Positions 45,879 through 56,311 of a DNA stretch of 64,000 bases are shown here, in pieces. Numbering within the stretch: position 1 is the first letter of the stretch; every line of letters starts with the position of its first letter. The DNA comes from Symsagittifera roscoffensis. Taxonomy: Eukaryota; Xenacoelomorpha; Acoela; Convolutidae. Made by a program: the position numbers and the translations under genes. Where the stretch lies: assembly GCF_963678635.1 (NCBI RefSeq), contig NC_087062.1, positions 49,616,178 through 49,680,177 of the forward strand, in the 5' to 3' direction. The notes below the pieces were generated by a model. It was not told the origin of the DNA. It saw nothing but the letters and a program-made list of their open reading frames with translations, and made no database searches.

Positions 45879-46765
45879 TGTGCCATTCTGCCACATTGGC
45901 ACAGCGCAACCTTCCGCCGGGACAGAAAACGACGACTAAAGGCCTTAGAAACAAAAAAGTGCTGCGAATGAGGGTCGAAAAATTCCGGAAGTTTAAATTT
46001 TTAAAATTTTGATTGACGGGCAAGTATTTCTCAGAAAAACAAAAAGACGGCCATTTTAACGAAAAAGAACGAAAAAACAGAACCACGACAAATATAGTGA
46101 AAAACAGTCGCACGAGAAAACGAGAAAAACGAAGCCTCTTATTGTGGCAATCACACACGATAAGACCGATAGCAGAAAGAAACAGTGAGAAAGGAGGCTT
46201 CAGTGGGGAAGGAATATTCCGCGGAACCCTCCCGTGACACAAATTGGGAGAGATAACAACGTGATCTCGAGAAGATTACGGGAGCGGAGGCTTGCCCCCC
46301 CCCAGAGACTGTCATATGTTGAAGGACTGCAGTAAACTAACTTTTTAGCTACTCTGATGCCATAGAACTTTGAATTAACACCGGTATTATTTGATATTTC
46401 AGAGAATGAGTAGCTAGAAAGAGGAAAGGGTCAATCCATCTCCAATGGATTTAATATAGAACTGTCACCAAAAACATGTTAAAATAGGGTATTCGAGCCG
46501 TGTTTTTAATAGCAATCACGCAGTCTGAGGATCCGAGACTCAGCCATGTGGTTGTGTTTGCATGTAAACGAAAGCTGATCAAAAGTCGTTTGACTGATGG
46601 CCTAAAGATAGTAACTTTTTACTTAGCCCTAAACAGACCAGAAAATCAACTGGCAAGGTCGAGACGGTGAAAAACGAGTAGGGTCAAGGTAACTGACGCC
46701 TGCCAGTTGTTAATAGGTACTTTTTCTACGCTCCGTCGCTGTGTAGTATTTGGGCGAATGTTACA
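45879..46765 (+). repeat. 5' LTR of copy P (887 bp)
   Basis: Begins TGTGCCATTCTGCC and ends GCGAATGTTACA, the same ends as the LTR of copy L. It aligns with 3421-4263 (about 85% by eye in 46390-46540). A hairpin TTATTGTG (46139-46146) / CACGATAA (46156-46163) occupies the same place as in L, with a G-T pair. Confidence 0.85.
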
Positions 46766-46777
46766 TAGACGTTTTTA

Positions 46778-46794
46778 TGGCGCTCCTGGGTGGG
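46778..46794 (+). promoter_or_regulatory. Candidate primer-binding site, copy P
   Basis: TGGCGCTCCTGGGTGGG, 12 bp downstream of the LTR end. It starts with TGG as a site for a tRNA 3' CCA end must. Copy M conserves 14 of the first 15 bases and the same offset. A 12-bp offset is more than in most retroelements. Which tRNA would pair is not known to me. Confidence 0.45.
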
Positions 46795-48539
46795 CCTGTT
46801 AAAGGCATGAGACCATCATGATCAGCAAACGTTTCAGCGACGAACCCTCAGCTCCGGGCGTATGCCCGAGTTAGAGGCCTTAATGACCGTTATTGTACTA
46901 GGGGGAAGGTGCGTACCCTCCGCCTAGTAGCTTTTTAACCTAGTTAACACCGAAAGTTCCGGGGGCCGGAGGGTTAGGTGGGAAGTCATGAGCGCGCTTG
47001 TCCCAAGGTCCCGGGACCAAAAACAATTAAAGAGAAAGCGTCAAACCAAACAAAAATAGTATATAACCAAGAAAAAGCCAAAAATAAATTTATTTGAAAA
47101 CAAAAAATGACAAAAAATAGTTTAAAAAAAAGACCAAAAACAGTAAAAAACATTAAGTGACAGTTTATATGTTATTTCCGGACGAGATGCGATCTGACCT
47201 TCCTATTTGTTGTTGTTTCAGATTGATTTATATCATTTCTGATAGAAAGATTGTGTGTTTTGGTGAAGGGTTGGATACCCTCCCTTGAGTGTAATTTGAG
47301 TATTTAAGCACGTTAATGGTGATTTTGCCGGTGGCCGGAGGGTAGAGTGGCAAGCTGACCGACGTGTTCCACACTCAACAAGGACATCAGGGACAACATC
47401 CACAACGACTGGTGGGCATCGTTGAAACAATTTTGGTATCGTTCGGGTACTATTTCATCAAAACTTAAGTGGTGGGGGGCAAGATTGGCGTGGTCCGATT
47501 GTACCCTCCATCGATTACAAATTTCCCAGTTAAGGGTCTTAATTCGGGTATTTTGGTGCGAAAGAGGGTTTAGTACTATTCATTAACGACTACTAATAGG
47601 TTATCATTCGTATTCTATATTACGTATCTCCTAATTAGACCCAAGAAACACCCAAATCTTGTCGAAAATTACTGATTTTCGACAAACTATAGACCCCCAA
47701 ATTTTTGGATATCCGAGCTTTTCCGAACAGCAAGAAGCTTTTATATAGGGAGTAGCTACGTAGTTCGATCCCCCTGACTAAAGAAACCGCGTGAGAAAAG
47801 ACTCAGTAGAAGTTGGAAAAAACGAAAATTTTTCGATCAAAATTTCGATAATTTTCTTAATTTTGTCAATCTGTTTTGGGGATCGAGTTTTTGAGTTTTT
47901 AGAGTTAGAGCAATAAAAAAATTTGTGTTAGGAGCGTGCTAGCATAACGTGCTCGGCTCCCAGAAAATTTCTTGAGTAACTCTCGGATTAGCTCCGTGGA
48001 GAGAGCTAAAGACTTAAGGATTGGAAAAGGAAGGAAAATGAGGGTCCAAATTTGATAGTTATTGGCCAAACGTTTGTCTCCAAACCAATTTTGATCCAAT
48101 TTTTTGCATTATTCCAGTGCCGTACTGGGCTACTACGCTCGTTTCAAGTATTTTTAGACACTTTCAATAGGAATTGCGGAAAAAGTTTCTCAGAACCTAT
48201 AATGGTGGTGAAAAAGGCCATTTGGACAAACACGTTTTTAGCGATTTCTCAAAGACTAGCCAACCTATCGGGATATTTTTGGTACCATAGGTCGTTATTT
48301 TGCACCAATTTTCCGGACCGCAAACGATTTTGGGTTGATAATCTCGGAAAAGAAATTTTTTTTAGAATTTGTTGGTTCGGAGGGTCCAAATTAGAGGCAA
48401 CCCTCCGAGCGGCAGAAAATTTTATCAAATCACCTTTTCATCCTACTGCGAAGGTTTACCGTGTCAGCCAACCTAGTTTTAAGTCAGGTGGACCGCTTTT
48501 GGAGACTTTTACCGCGGTAAAATAACCCGTTTTCTTGAT

Positions 48540-48960
48540 TTTTGCGGAACCCTCCGGAGTAACCCTCCGGAGTGACTTAAGCCCTTTAGCAACCCTCCTT
48601 AGTGGAAATTTTCCACGGGATCCTCCGAAGAAGTTAAAACAAACCCCCATAGAGCTTTTAGCTTGTTTTGACGCTTTTTGAAGCTAGTGGAAGACCCTTC
48701 TAAGTGAGGTTTAAAAAAATGAAATTTTTGGAAGAACCCTCCGAGGTAACCCTCCGGAGCATATTAAGCCTCTAATTGACCCTCCGTAGTGAGTGAAGAG
48801 GAACCCTCCGAAGTCACTTGGGTGGCTAAGGTACCCTCCGAGGTAACCCTCCGAAGTAGGCTAAGTGTCTTAACAACCCTCCGAAGTAACCCTCCGGAGA
48901 GACTTAAACCTCTTAACAACCCTCCTTGTTGAAACTTGAGGAAACCTTCTGTGGCAATTT
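48540..48960 (+). repeat. Cluster of CCCTCCGGAGT motifs
   Basis: At least twelve copies or close variants of AACCCTCCGGAGT (some CCGAAGT or CCTTAGT), irregularly spaced at 12 to 60 bp, several in pairs. They resemble the ACCCTTCCGG core of the 25-bp repeat in copy M's leader A, and isolated copies occur in all leaders and LTRs. Confidence 0.7.
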
Positions 48961-49132
48961 GGGAAACGGAAAATATCCATTTAATTAGGACCATATTAGG
49001 ATATTAGGCGTGCTTATTAGGATCATAGGAGCCCATTTTAACCCGGAAATTCGTGATCAACTTTGGATTCTAGATCGGGTGTATCAGAAGTACCCGAACC
49101 AAAATTTTTTTTGTTTGTGATTTTGGTTGTGT

Positions 49133-49250
49133 GGTTGCCTTGAGCTACTTAATAGGAAAGTTCGGGCAATCCGGGAACAAATAAAAGAAGACCTCGGTGG
49201 GCGTATTAGGCGAATACACACTCACCTGAGAAGAAAAGTTGTTCCCTGCT
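49133..49250 (+). promoter_or_regulatory. Structured leader repeat, unit 1 (copy P)
   Basis: TTGCCTTGAGCTACTTA...CGGGCAAT, then an outer helix GGGAACAA (49173-49180) / TTGTTCCC (49239-49246), a middle helix CTCGGTG / CACCTGAG, and an inner stem around GTATTAGGCGAATAC. The companion unit 180 bp downstream has a different but still fully paired outer helix. Located 620 nt upstream of gag. Candidate packaging, dimerisation or translation element. Confidence 0.65.
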
Positions 49251-49312
49251 CTCGTGCACTTGGAGCGTTCCGGGTGTGGCTTTTTCATAGACTTTAGAAA
49301 TTTTCGATCAGA

Positions 49313-49430
49313 GGTTGCCTTGAGCTACTTAGTAGGACAGCTCGGGCAATCGCAGGACACCTAAAAGAAGACCTCGGTGGGTGTATTAGGCAAATACACA
49401 CTCCATTGAGAAGACTGTGTCCTGGGCTTT
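49313..49430 (+). promoter_or_regulatory. Structured leader repeat, unit 2 (copy P)
   Basis: Direct repeat of unit 1 at an offset of 180 bp. Outer helix CAGGACAC (49353-49360) / GTGTCCTG (49417-49424): four of eight pairs differ from unit 1 and all remain complementary. Inner stem GTGTATT / AATACAC is perfect here. The unpaired AAAGAAGACCTCGGTGG stretch is identical in both. Confidence 0.7.
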
Positions 49431-49872
49431 GTTCTTTCGGATCGTTCCGATTGAGGGAAGTCTTTTTCTTTAAGACTAAGTTTTATTTATCTATTTCCTG
49501 AATCATCACTGCCTTTTACCAAAGATTGTTTGATTTTAACAAAGCAGTGACTTGATAAGAGTATGGCGATAAACTGATACTGACGAAAGGACGCTGTCAC
49601 CTGTAGGACATTCTTATCTGGTTATCAATTGTGTTTTGTGTATTGATCATATCTTATACTATATAACGGGGTTGAGTTAGCATTATAGCAATACTGAGTA
49701 GGCTCTGTGTGTAACTTTAGCTGAGTCACTAAAATTGTCATTGAGAAATCTAAGAGGCATTTTTGATACTTGCGAGATCGAAGAGGCAGCTTTAAGTAAT
49801 TTAACTTGAATTTGTTAGCGATACGCGTACATCGCCATTAAATTATAAGAATATTGTTATTTGTTACAAAAT

Positions 49873-52110
49873 ATGCAGCGCAGGGACTCGTTAGGATCGA
49901 CTACTAAGATTCCCAGGCGGAGCAAGGGAAGCACGCGAAAATTTAAAACTAGGCGTAGCCGATCTTCGTTTAGCAGCGCTTCCGAAGTGTTTGCTGCAAA
50001 CGAATCGACTAAAGGTCAAGCTGATCTTTCAGTGAGCGAAATGAGCCTAAGGAGCGAGAAAAACCACGATGGCGATCAAGGGCGGAGCCCCGAGGACGGG
50101 CCCGCGAGCGAAACGCTTGTGGACCCCTTTGAAGAAGGGGAACGGACGCTTATTCGACCCGACTTTGAGCCGAGCGAGGACCTCGAGCGGGTGGAAGTTG
50201 AGAGGACGGAGGAGACCTCGGAGCGTTCCGAGGTCGAGCCGCGAGAGAAAGTGTTATTCAGGGGAATATCCAAATCGGAGACCAAGAGTCATAGGTGGAG
50301 AAGAGAATTTTCACATCCAGCTAATACCCACTCATCTCTGGCCAAGCAGAGCAACAACGCGATGATTTCGAGCATAAGCCCGAGTGAAGAACAACCGGGT
50401 TCGAAGGCCAAGAGGAGCTGGAAGTCTTTGTACGATGAGCGCATGGCGTCACTACGAACTGAAGGTTTATCTTCCAGTTATGACCACCCGGAGATAACCC
50501 ATCCGGATGTGAACTTCACACCGTGCCCAAGGAACGACATGAGCAGGAAGGCGTCGTCCGCCTGGCCGACCAGGCCCATGTCAGATGGGATGACGATGGG
50601 AGCGTCATCAACGTTCGACAGATTGATGACGTCGATGAGCAAGCAAAAAGGCGGTGCGTCATCAAGTACCAGGCTGCAGCCGCAGTTGACCTCATCTTCT
50701 CTGGGGCTAACCATGCCATTGGGGGCAACTGGCGATATAAGTGACATGTTCGCTGGCGTAATGAATGGTCTGGATGAACTGAGACGGGACATGACCAAGA
50801 GAATAGTTCAAGTTGACGAGAGAGCTCACCCGGGTCGAGAGAATTTGAGAGACGAACTAACGCACGTGAAGTCGCAGGCGAGGGTTGATCAGGCTCAATT
50901 GATTCGCAACACCGATCAATGCCTGGCGGAGAGCCTGGCACAGGCGAACAAGGAGTCAGAGGAAAAAGAAGCTAGGATGGCAAGAGAGATCGAGCGATTG
51001 TTGAAAGATCATGATAATACCTACGCCCATACGATGACTAGCCTGGAAAAAAGGTTACATGCCAAATCTGACTTAATGATGCGGAAGCTTGACGCGATCT
51101 TGAATGGGAGCAATTGGGAGGAGCGTTCCAACCCAAGGGAGCGCTCACGCCATGCGAATGATGGAGATGTTACGGGCAGCTATGCCAGGCCCCAGAAAAG
51201 TTCGAGAACGAACTACGAACCTAGGAATAGGGAGCGGCCAAGGGCAGCCGCGTCGAGGCCTGGCTGGACGAATCCGGTCCCGCCGGAGGCAGATGCTACT
51301 CCGGAGACAAGGTTGCCAACTGTGCTCACAGGACACGACGATGTATGCCTCGATGTTTGAGCCTCTGAATAGATCTCTCGAGACATTCATCACTAAGCTC
51401 TCGAAGTCAACCGAGAGAGGAGAGAGGTCAAGAAGAAGCCAAAGTCGTACAAAGACGAGTCAGACGGCTGCATTGACACTTGGATAGAAGTGATGAAGTT
51501 GCACTTTGAGGAACAGAGTCTCTCCAAGAAACAAGACTTCAGCGCGCTAACAAGCAACCTGGAGGGTACTGCACTAAATTGTGTAATGGCGAAAAGAACC
51601 AATGAGAGAGACAGAGCTAGCAAAATTTTCGACATCCTGCTGAATCGTTTCGCCTCTGGAGTAGAAGGACACCAAGCTATGGTGAAGTTCGAAAAGAGGC
51701 GTCAAAGAGATGACGAATCCATAGACAAATTCATGGACGACCTTGAATTGCTTAGGAGGAGAAGCAATCCCGATGAGAAAATATCCGAGCGAAACTTGGC
51801 GATTGCTTCAAAGTTCAGGGACGGAGTAAAGAGTGAGGAGTTGAAAACGATGTTGGCCACACACTTCAACCTGTCACTTGACCAGGTACCCACGCCCGAT
51901 GATTTGCGTATGAAGTCACGCGAGTATTTACTCATAAAACCGAGGGCGCAAAACCGTTACAGCAATTATGGTAGTTACAGCGGGACAAACACTGGTGCGA
52001 ACTCCAGTTGGTACAAACCTCGCAATTACATGGATAAGAGGAGGTCGTGTGCGAATTGTGGTTCGATGGACCATCACGTTTCCGCGTGTTCTGCATACAA
52101 ACAGACGTGA
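49873..52110 (+). pseudogene. Gag of copy P
   Basis: First ATG in frame at 49873. The N-terminal 490 codons are basic, then Ser/Glu-rich, then a coiled coil (about 50740-51080). At about 51340 the frame shifts (+1) and near 51425 it shifts back, so FEPLNRSLETFITKLSK is in frame 2 while the rest is in frame 1. The gag fold follows (VKFEKRRQRDDESIDKFMDD, ASKFRDGVKSEELKTMLATHF), then zinc knuckle one, CANCGSMDHHVSAC (CX2CX4HX4C), and a stop at 52108. Capsid protein that packages element RNA. Confidence 0.8.
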
Positions 52111-53100
52111 AGGTAATAGGCTACTTTCTCGACGACGTCGACGCGTCCGACGAGGATCACGAAGAGTACGTCAGAGGGCTCATCATGAAATATGGTCCGA
52201 GGTGCTTCTTCTGTATTTTGGAAGGACACTTCAAGTCGGATTGCACTCAGTTTTGGGATGCAGTGGCGGACGCGAAACATCCCCGCCACGAAGAGGCGCT
52301 TTCGGGTGTCAAGGCCAGTCGAGCACGTCTGATGAACGAGACCGAGTCTCGGAGAAAGGAGACAATACCAAGCACCTTTACGACTAAGAAGGCAAAGACA
52401 CTGCATGACGAGGTGGTAGCCTCGAACCTGGAGGCAGAGTCGGCTAGCCCACTCAAGGTGGATTACGGTCTGGCGGCAAGGACAGCGTTACAGAATGTCA
52501 AACAGGAGCTAGCCACGTAAGAAGTGGAGCAATGGGTAATGTCGGAACTGGAAAGCACGGATCTTCGGGAAAAGTTTAACATTCTGAGTAAAACGACGCA
52601 AAAAGAAGACAAAGAGGAACCCAGGAAGCAGGGACTAAAACTGAACGTTATATCTGGTAGAACTTTCGGCTTGACAAAGGAAGGGACGAAGATAATGTCC
52701 ATCATCTCGGTCGCAGGACACCGGGTGGTCAAGAAATTGAGTGAACCATCCGAGATTACACTAGTCCCTCTGGACATTTATGCAGACTACCTGAGGGAGA
52801 AAGATCCCAAACTGGACTCCAGGGCAGTGCGAGCGCTGCTCACGACAGGAGGTCCGAGGCTGATGAAAGTGGATGGACATTACATCGAAGTCCATGGCCC
52901 ATACCCGATTCTAATGAATGTGGATGGCATCAATATCTACACACAAGCTCACGTAACTGATGCGAACGATCAGATTGGCCGGATATACATTGGTCCAGAG
53001 GAGCTGAAGGTTAGACGAATCGGACACAACGCCATGCTCGAACAAGATGCGGTGCATATAATTTGCGAGGCCGATCTGGCCGCAAACGTGCTGGACGTGC
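52047..53100 (+). pseudogene. Second zinc knuckle and pre-protease region, copy P
   Basis: Continues gag after a one-base shift just past the first knuckle. It contains DDVDASDEDHEEYVRG, a second perfect knuckle CFFCILEGHFKSDC, then a helical region. An in-frame TAA at 52518-52520 stands where copy M has Lys, so it is a nonsense change. The same frame continues to 53100 (LNVISGRTFGLTKEG, LDIYADYLREKDPKLDS). Another shift near 53100 leads into the protease. Confidence 0.75.
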
Positions 53101-53721
53101 AAGGCAGTAGACACGGGAGCAGTGGTCAGCGTCATGCCAGTCAAAACCTGGACCGATACGGGTTTCGAGAGTTCGGATCCCGTACCGATAAACATCAGGT
53201 TGGCAGCTGCCAATCAGGGAGCGATCTATGTGACTGGACGAACCCCGATCATTTCACTACAGCTTGGAGGAAGACATCTTTGGATGAGCTTCCTAGTAGT
53301 GGATAATTTGGACGAATCCGACCAGTTCATCTTAGGGAGGGACTTCGTACGCAACTTTGATGTAATGATCGATCTCAATGACGGGTTGATTAGGATCAAG
53401 GATCCTGAGAGAAAGTATGAAAAGAAACCCCTTAATATGATCTTAATTAACCAGGCCAAGGTGCCGATTTCTCTAGATCGAAAAGTTACATTGAAACCAA
53501 ACCAAGCCGTAATAGCGACGTTTAGGATGAGGAACTTGAATGAACTCAGCAATGACAGACAGGTGTGTCTGGTACCAAATCCAAACAGTAAAACCTCGGC
53601 TATTTTAGGAAGAAGCTTCTCACTCACTCAAAGCGGACTGTGTGTGAGTGTGTTGTTGAACACAGAAGCAACAACAGTGACAATACAGAGGGGAAAAAAC
53701 TTGGCTATGCTTTGCCTCTGA
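53101..53721 (+). CDS. Aspartic protease (retropepsin) of copy P
   Basis: The active-site motif reads AVDTGAVVSVMP (DTGA at 53110-53121), followed about 70 residues later by FILGRDFVRNFDVMID, the ILG motif of retropepsins, so both halves of the fold are there in one frame. It is followed by a spacer to RT (VPNPNSKTSAILGRS). The enzyme would cut the Gag-Pol precursor. It is the only protease in the window; copy M lacks it. Confidence 0.8.
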   Translation, partial: KAVDTGAVVSVMPVKTWTDTGFESSDPVPINIRLAAANQGAIYVTGRTPIISLQLGGRHLWMSFLVVDNLDESDQFILGRDFVRNFDVMIDLNDGLIRIKDPERKYEKKPLNMILINQAKVPISLDRKVTLKPNQAVIATFRMRNLNELSNDRQVCLVPNPNSKTSAILGRSFSLTQSGLCVSVLLNTEATTVTIQRGKNLAMLCL

Positions 53722-53899
53722 ACACAGACTTTCAGAGTGTGGAGTACTTAAAAAATGTCCCTTGCATGCGAACCAAGAATGTATATTGAAGAGAGTAAAT
53801 GAATTGAAATCTTCTAGGAAATTGTTTTCAATGAAGTCGGAAACAGATGATGGGTTGTCTAGTTGTTCCAACTTTCCCGAGAAGAAAGACCCCTCACAA

Positions 53900-54630
53900 G
53901 TCAGAAGCGTGCATGAAGGAAATCGAGATGTTAATGGAGTATGAAATGATCAAGCCGTCGAAGTCCCCGTGGGCTTGTGGCGTGGTCATGGCGAAAAAGA
54001 AAGGGGCAACTCAGGTTTTGTTGTGATTTCCGTTATCTGAACCCAGTGACTATAAAGGACACATACCCGATTCCCCGCATCGATGAGAGCCCATCCAAGC
54101 TGGGAGACGCGATGTTCTTCACGACGTTGGATTTGGGCTCTGCGTTCTGGCAAGTGCCACTCCGAAAGCAAGATCGTGATAAAATGGGCTTCGCGTGCGA
54201 GCTGGGGTTGTTCCAGTGGAAGAGGATGCCGTTCGGATTGTGCAACGAGACGGCCACATTCCAGCGACTGATGGCCCAGGCACTCACGAGAGTGACTAAG
54301 AAATACGGGAATCTCATCATGTGTTATGTCGATGATGTCGTGATTGCAACACCAACCTTAGAGGACCACATAGAGAAGTTGGATGAGGTGCTTACTTGCA
54401 TGAAGCAGGCGGGCCTGAAATGTAAACCCTCTAAGTGTGAAATCCTCAGAGACTCCATAAAGTATCTGGGCCGCCTGGTGGATAGGCATGGAGTAAGACC
54501 AGATCCTGAAGCGGTCGAAGCGGTGTTGACCTGGAAGGCACCTAAAACAGATACACAACTAATGAGTTTTTTTGGGATTTGCTAATTAATATCGAGAGTT
54601 CATCAAGGGGTATGCTGACAAAATATACCC
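53900..54630 (+). pseudogene. Reverse transcriptase of copy P
   Basis: MIKPSKSPWACGVVMAKKKG lies in one frame, interrupted before FCCDFRYLNPVTIKDTYPIPR by a one-base shift near 54020. The main block 53977-54585 has TTLDLGSAFWQVPL (first Asp), KMGFACELGLFQWKRMPFG and MCYVDDVVIATP (catalytic Asp pair). At a run of T (54567-54573) the frame is lost, and the restored frame then meets a TAA for a conserved Tyr (54586-54588). So the core is intact but thumb and connection are broken. Confidence 0.85.
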
Positions 54631-54631
54631 C

Positions 54632-55110
54632 ATGCAGCGGTTGATGAGAAACAAGGGCAAAAAGTTCACTTGGACTGATGAGTCACAAGTTTCATTTGAG
54701 AACATCAAACGTGAACTTTGCGAGGCACCGGTCCTCGGCATGCCAACAGAGAAGGGGATGTTCGTGCTGGACACGGATGCATCAGTGGTTGCGATATCGG
54801 GCATACTTCACCAGGAGCAGGAGTGGAACGGGAGTAAGGTCCTGAGTGAAGTACTGAGATGAAGTACGGCGCACCAAAAGCGGAGATGTTCGCGGTGATC
54901 ACTTTCGTGGAAAAATACAGGGCCTACTTGGGTAGTGCTCCCTTCAAGTTACGTGTGGTTAATTGTGCCCTGGCCTGGCTGAAAACCTATTCGATGGACC
55001 AAAGTTATATTGGTCGTTGGATCGTGCGCCTAGATGGATACCACATGATCATAGAGCACCGTACCCGTGATAAGCACCAGAACGCAGATAGCCTCAGTAA
55101 AAATACAGAA
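54632..55110 (+). pseudogene. RNase H of copy P
   Basis: VLDTDASVVAISGILHQEQ (first Asp), then a frameshift near 54850 into KYGAPKAEMFAVITFVEKY (Glu), LRVVNCALAWL, where copy M has the catalytic Asp (VDN against VVN here), and DKHQNADSLS. Loss of that Asp would inactivate it. Confidence 0.8.
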
Positions 55111-56311
55111 TTCAATGAGCGCCTCGAGGAGAAGCAGGCTAACCAATCGGAAATCAAAGACGGGTTTTCATTTCTGGACAAGGAAACCTACGGCAAACTG
55201 CCACTTACTAGGTGGTTAGACAAGTCAGGGCATCCTGCACCCGGACACCCTGACCTTCCAGTGGAGACGGCCGCGGAGATAAAGGTTTTAGACAGGGGCG
55301 AGCCCGTTCCTCTGGATCTGCTAGTCCGATCCAATTTGGTACAGCAAGAACTTACCAGGATGGGTATAAACAGCATAGCTCTGTTGAACAGGACGGTGAA
55401 CGTGGCGCCGGAAGTCATCGGGAAGCTCCGTGACTTGTTGGACAGGGAAGTGGATAGGCATGATCGCGAGTGGATGGAGACCATGCAGCGGTTGACTGTC
55501 ACTGAGAAAACAGAGAAGAGGCCAGTGTCCATTCGCAGCCGAGGTGTTGAACGGGATTGCAGGTCGATAGTCAACCAGCTGGTGAGCTCAATGCCGAAGG
55601 AGGTCTTGTTGAGAACTTCGTTCACTGAACATGGGACACTGAATCAGACCCAAGCCACTGAAGAAGTCAGGATCGAGTCGAGATCTAGCTTCGCGAGGAA
55701 AGTGCATTTCACGGATGCAAGAGAAGAATACGAGCCGAGCCCAGATTGTTCCTCCGGGACGAGACAATGTCCGGGGAGTCTGATACCTTCGAGCCCGTCA
55801 AGGACGACTTGTCTGAACAGTCTGACACTTTGAGCCCGTACAGGACGACTTGTCCGGGAAGAGGTTGCTTAGACAACTGAGGGATAGAATGTTGTCCGGG
55901 GAGTCGGATTCGAGGCAACCGAGGGACAGAGTTTTGTCCGGGGAGTCGAGAAACATCTCAGACAACTTGGAATATGATGTTGGGGAATCTGTCGGCTCAA
56001 GTGACGACTCGGGGCCCCAGTCCTGGGACAAAACATCTGAAACAACTTCCAATTCCGATATATCGGAGATCGCGATCCACTCCTTGTTGATAGACTGGAA
56101 GCAGCGCGGGCTGGACCGAGAAATGCATCAGGATCCAGACAGGGACAGGTACACCTCAGATGAAGACGGCACTGTGGTAGATAATGTCACCGATGAGCTC
56201 GAGCTGATAGCAGTCTCGAAACGCCCAACCAGATTGCTGCCACATGGTACTGTCGTCCGTACCGATGTGGAACCATCTGTGCAGGAAGCGACGCCTTTGA
56301 AAAAGATATAG
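55110..56311 (+). pseudogene. RNase H-integrase spacer region, copy P
   Basis: A charged linker (PGHPDLPVETAAEIKVL, NSIALLNRTVNVAPEV, IVNQLVSSMPKEVL) leading into 42-bp repeats, then an acidic Ser-rich region and RPTRLLPHGTVV. The frame changes inside the repeats because one unit is 41 bp. It matches copy M 29815-28840. No catalytic motif. Confidence 0.65.
55746..55960 (+). repeat. 42-bp minisatellite with TGTCCGGGGA core
   Basis: Units begin with TGTCCGGGGAGTC or variants at 55768, 55810 (degenerate, TGTCTGAACA), 55851 (TGTCCGGGAA), 55893 and 55935, spacing 42, 41, 42, 42. In frame it codes for RQ.RDR.LSGES repeats. The 41-bp unit causes the frameshift between 55833 and 55850. Confidence 0.85.

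Larger units (their letters stand above)
46795..49872 (+). other. Leader (5' UTR) of copy P
   Basis: 3.1 kb without gene. The first 500 bp align with the reverse complement of leader B of copy M (for example TTTTTAACCTAGTTAACACCGAAAG at 46924-46948 in relation to 42285-42315). CCCTCCGGAGT motifs are dense at 48540-48960, and two structured repeats lie at 49133-49430. The ORF at 48052-48525 has no counterpart in M and is not supported. Confidence 0.65.

Noticed and set aside
45748-46242. Minus-strand ORF with C/H pattern resembling a zinc finger
   Set aside because: Half of it is antisense LTR sequence and the L LTR does not conserve the peptide; the finger spacing is not standard.
46795-49872. 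Host gene in the long gap before gag, for example the ORF at 48052-48525
   Set aside because: No similarity to the corresponding M leader ORFs, no domain, and the region is repeat-filled leader.
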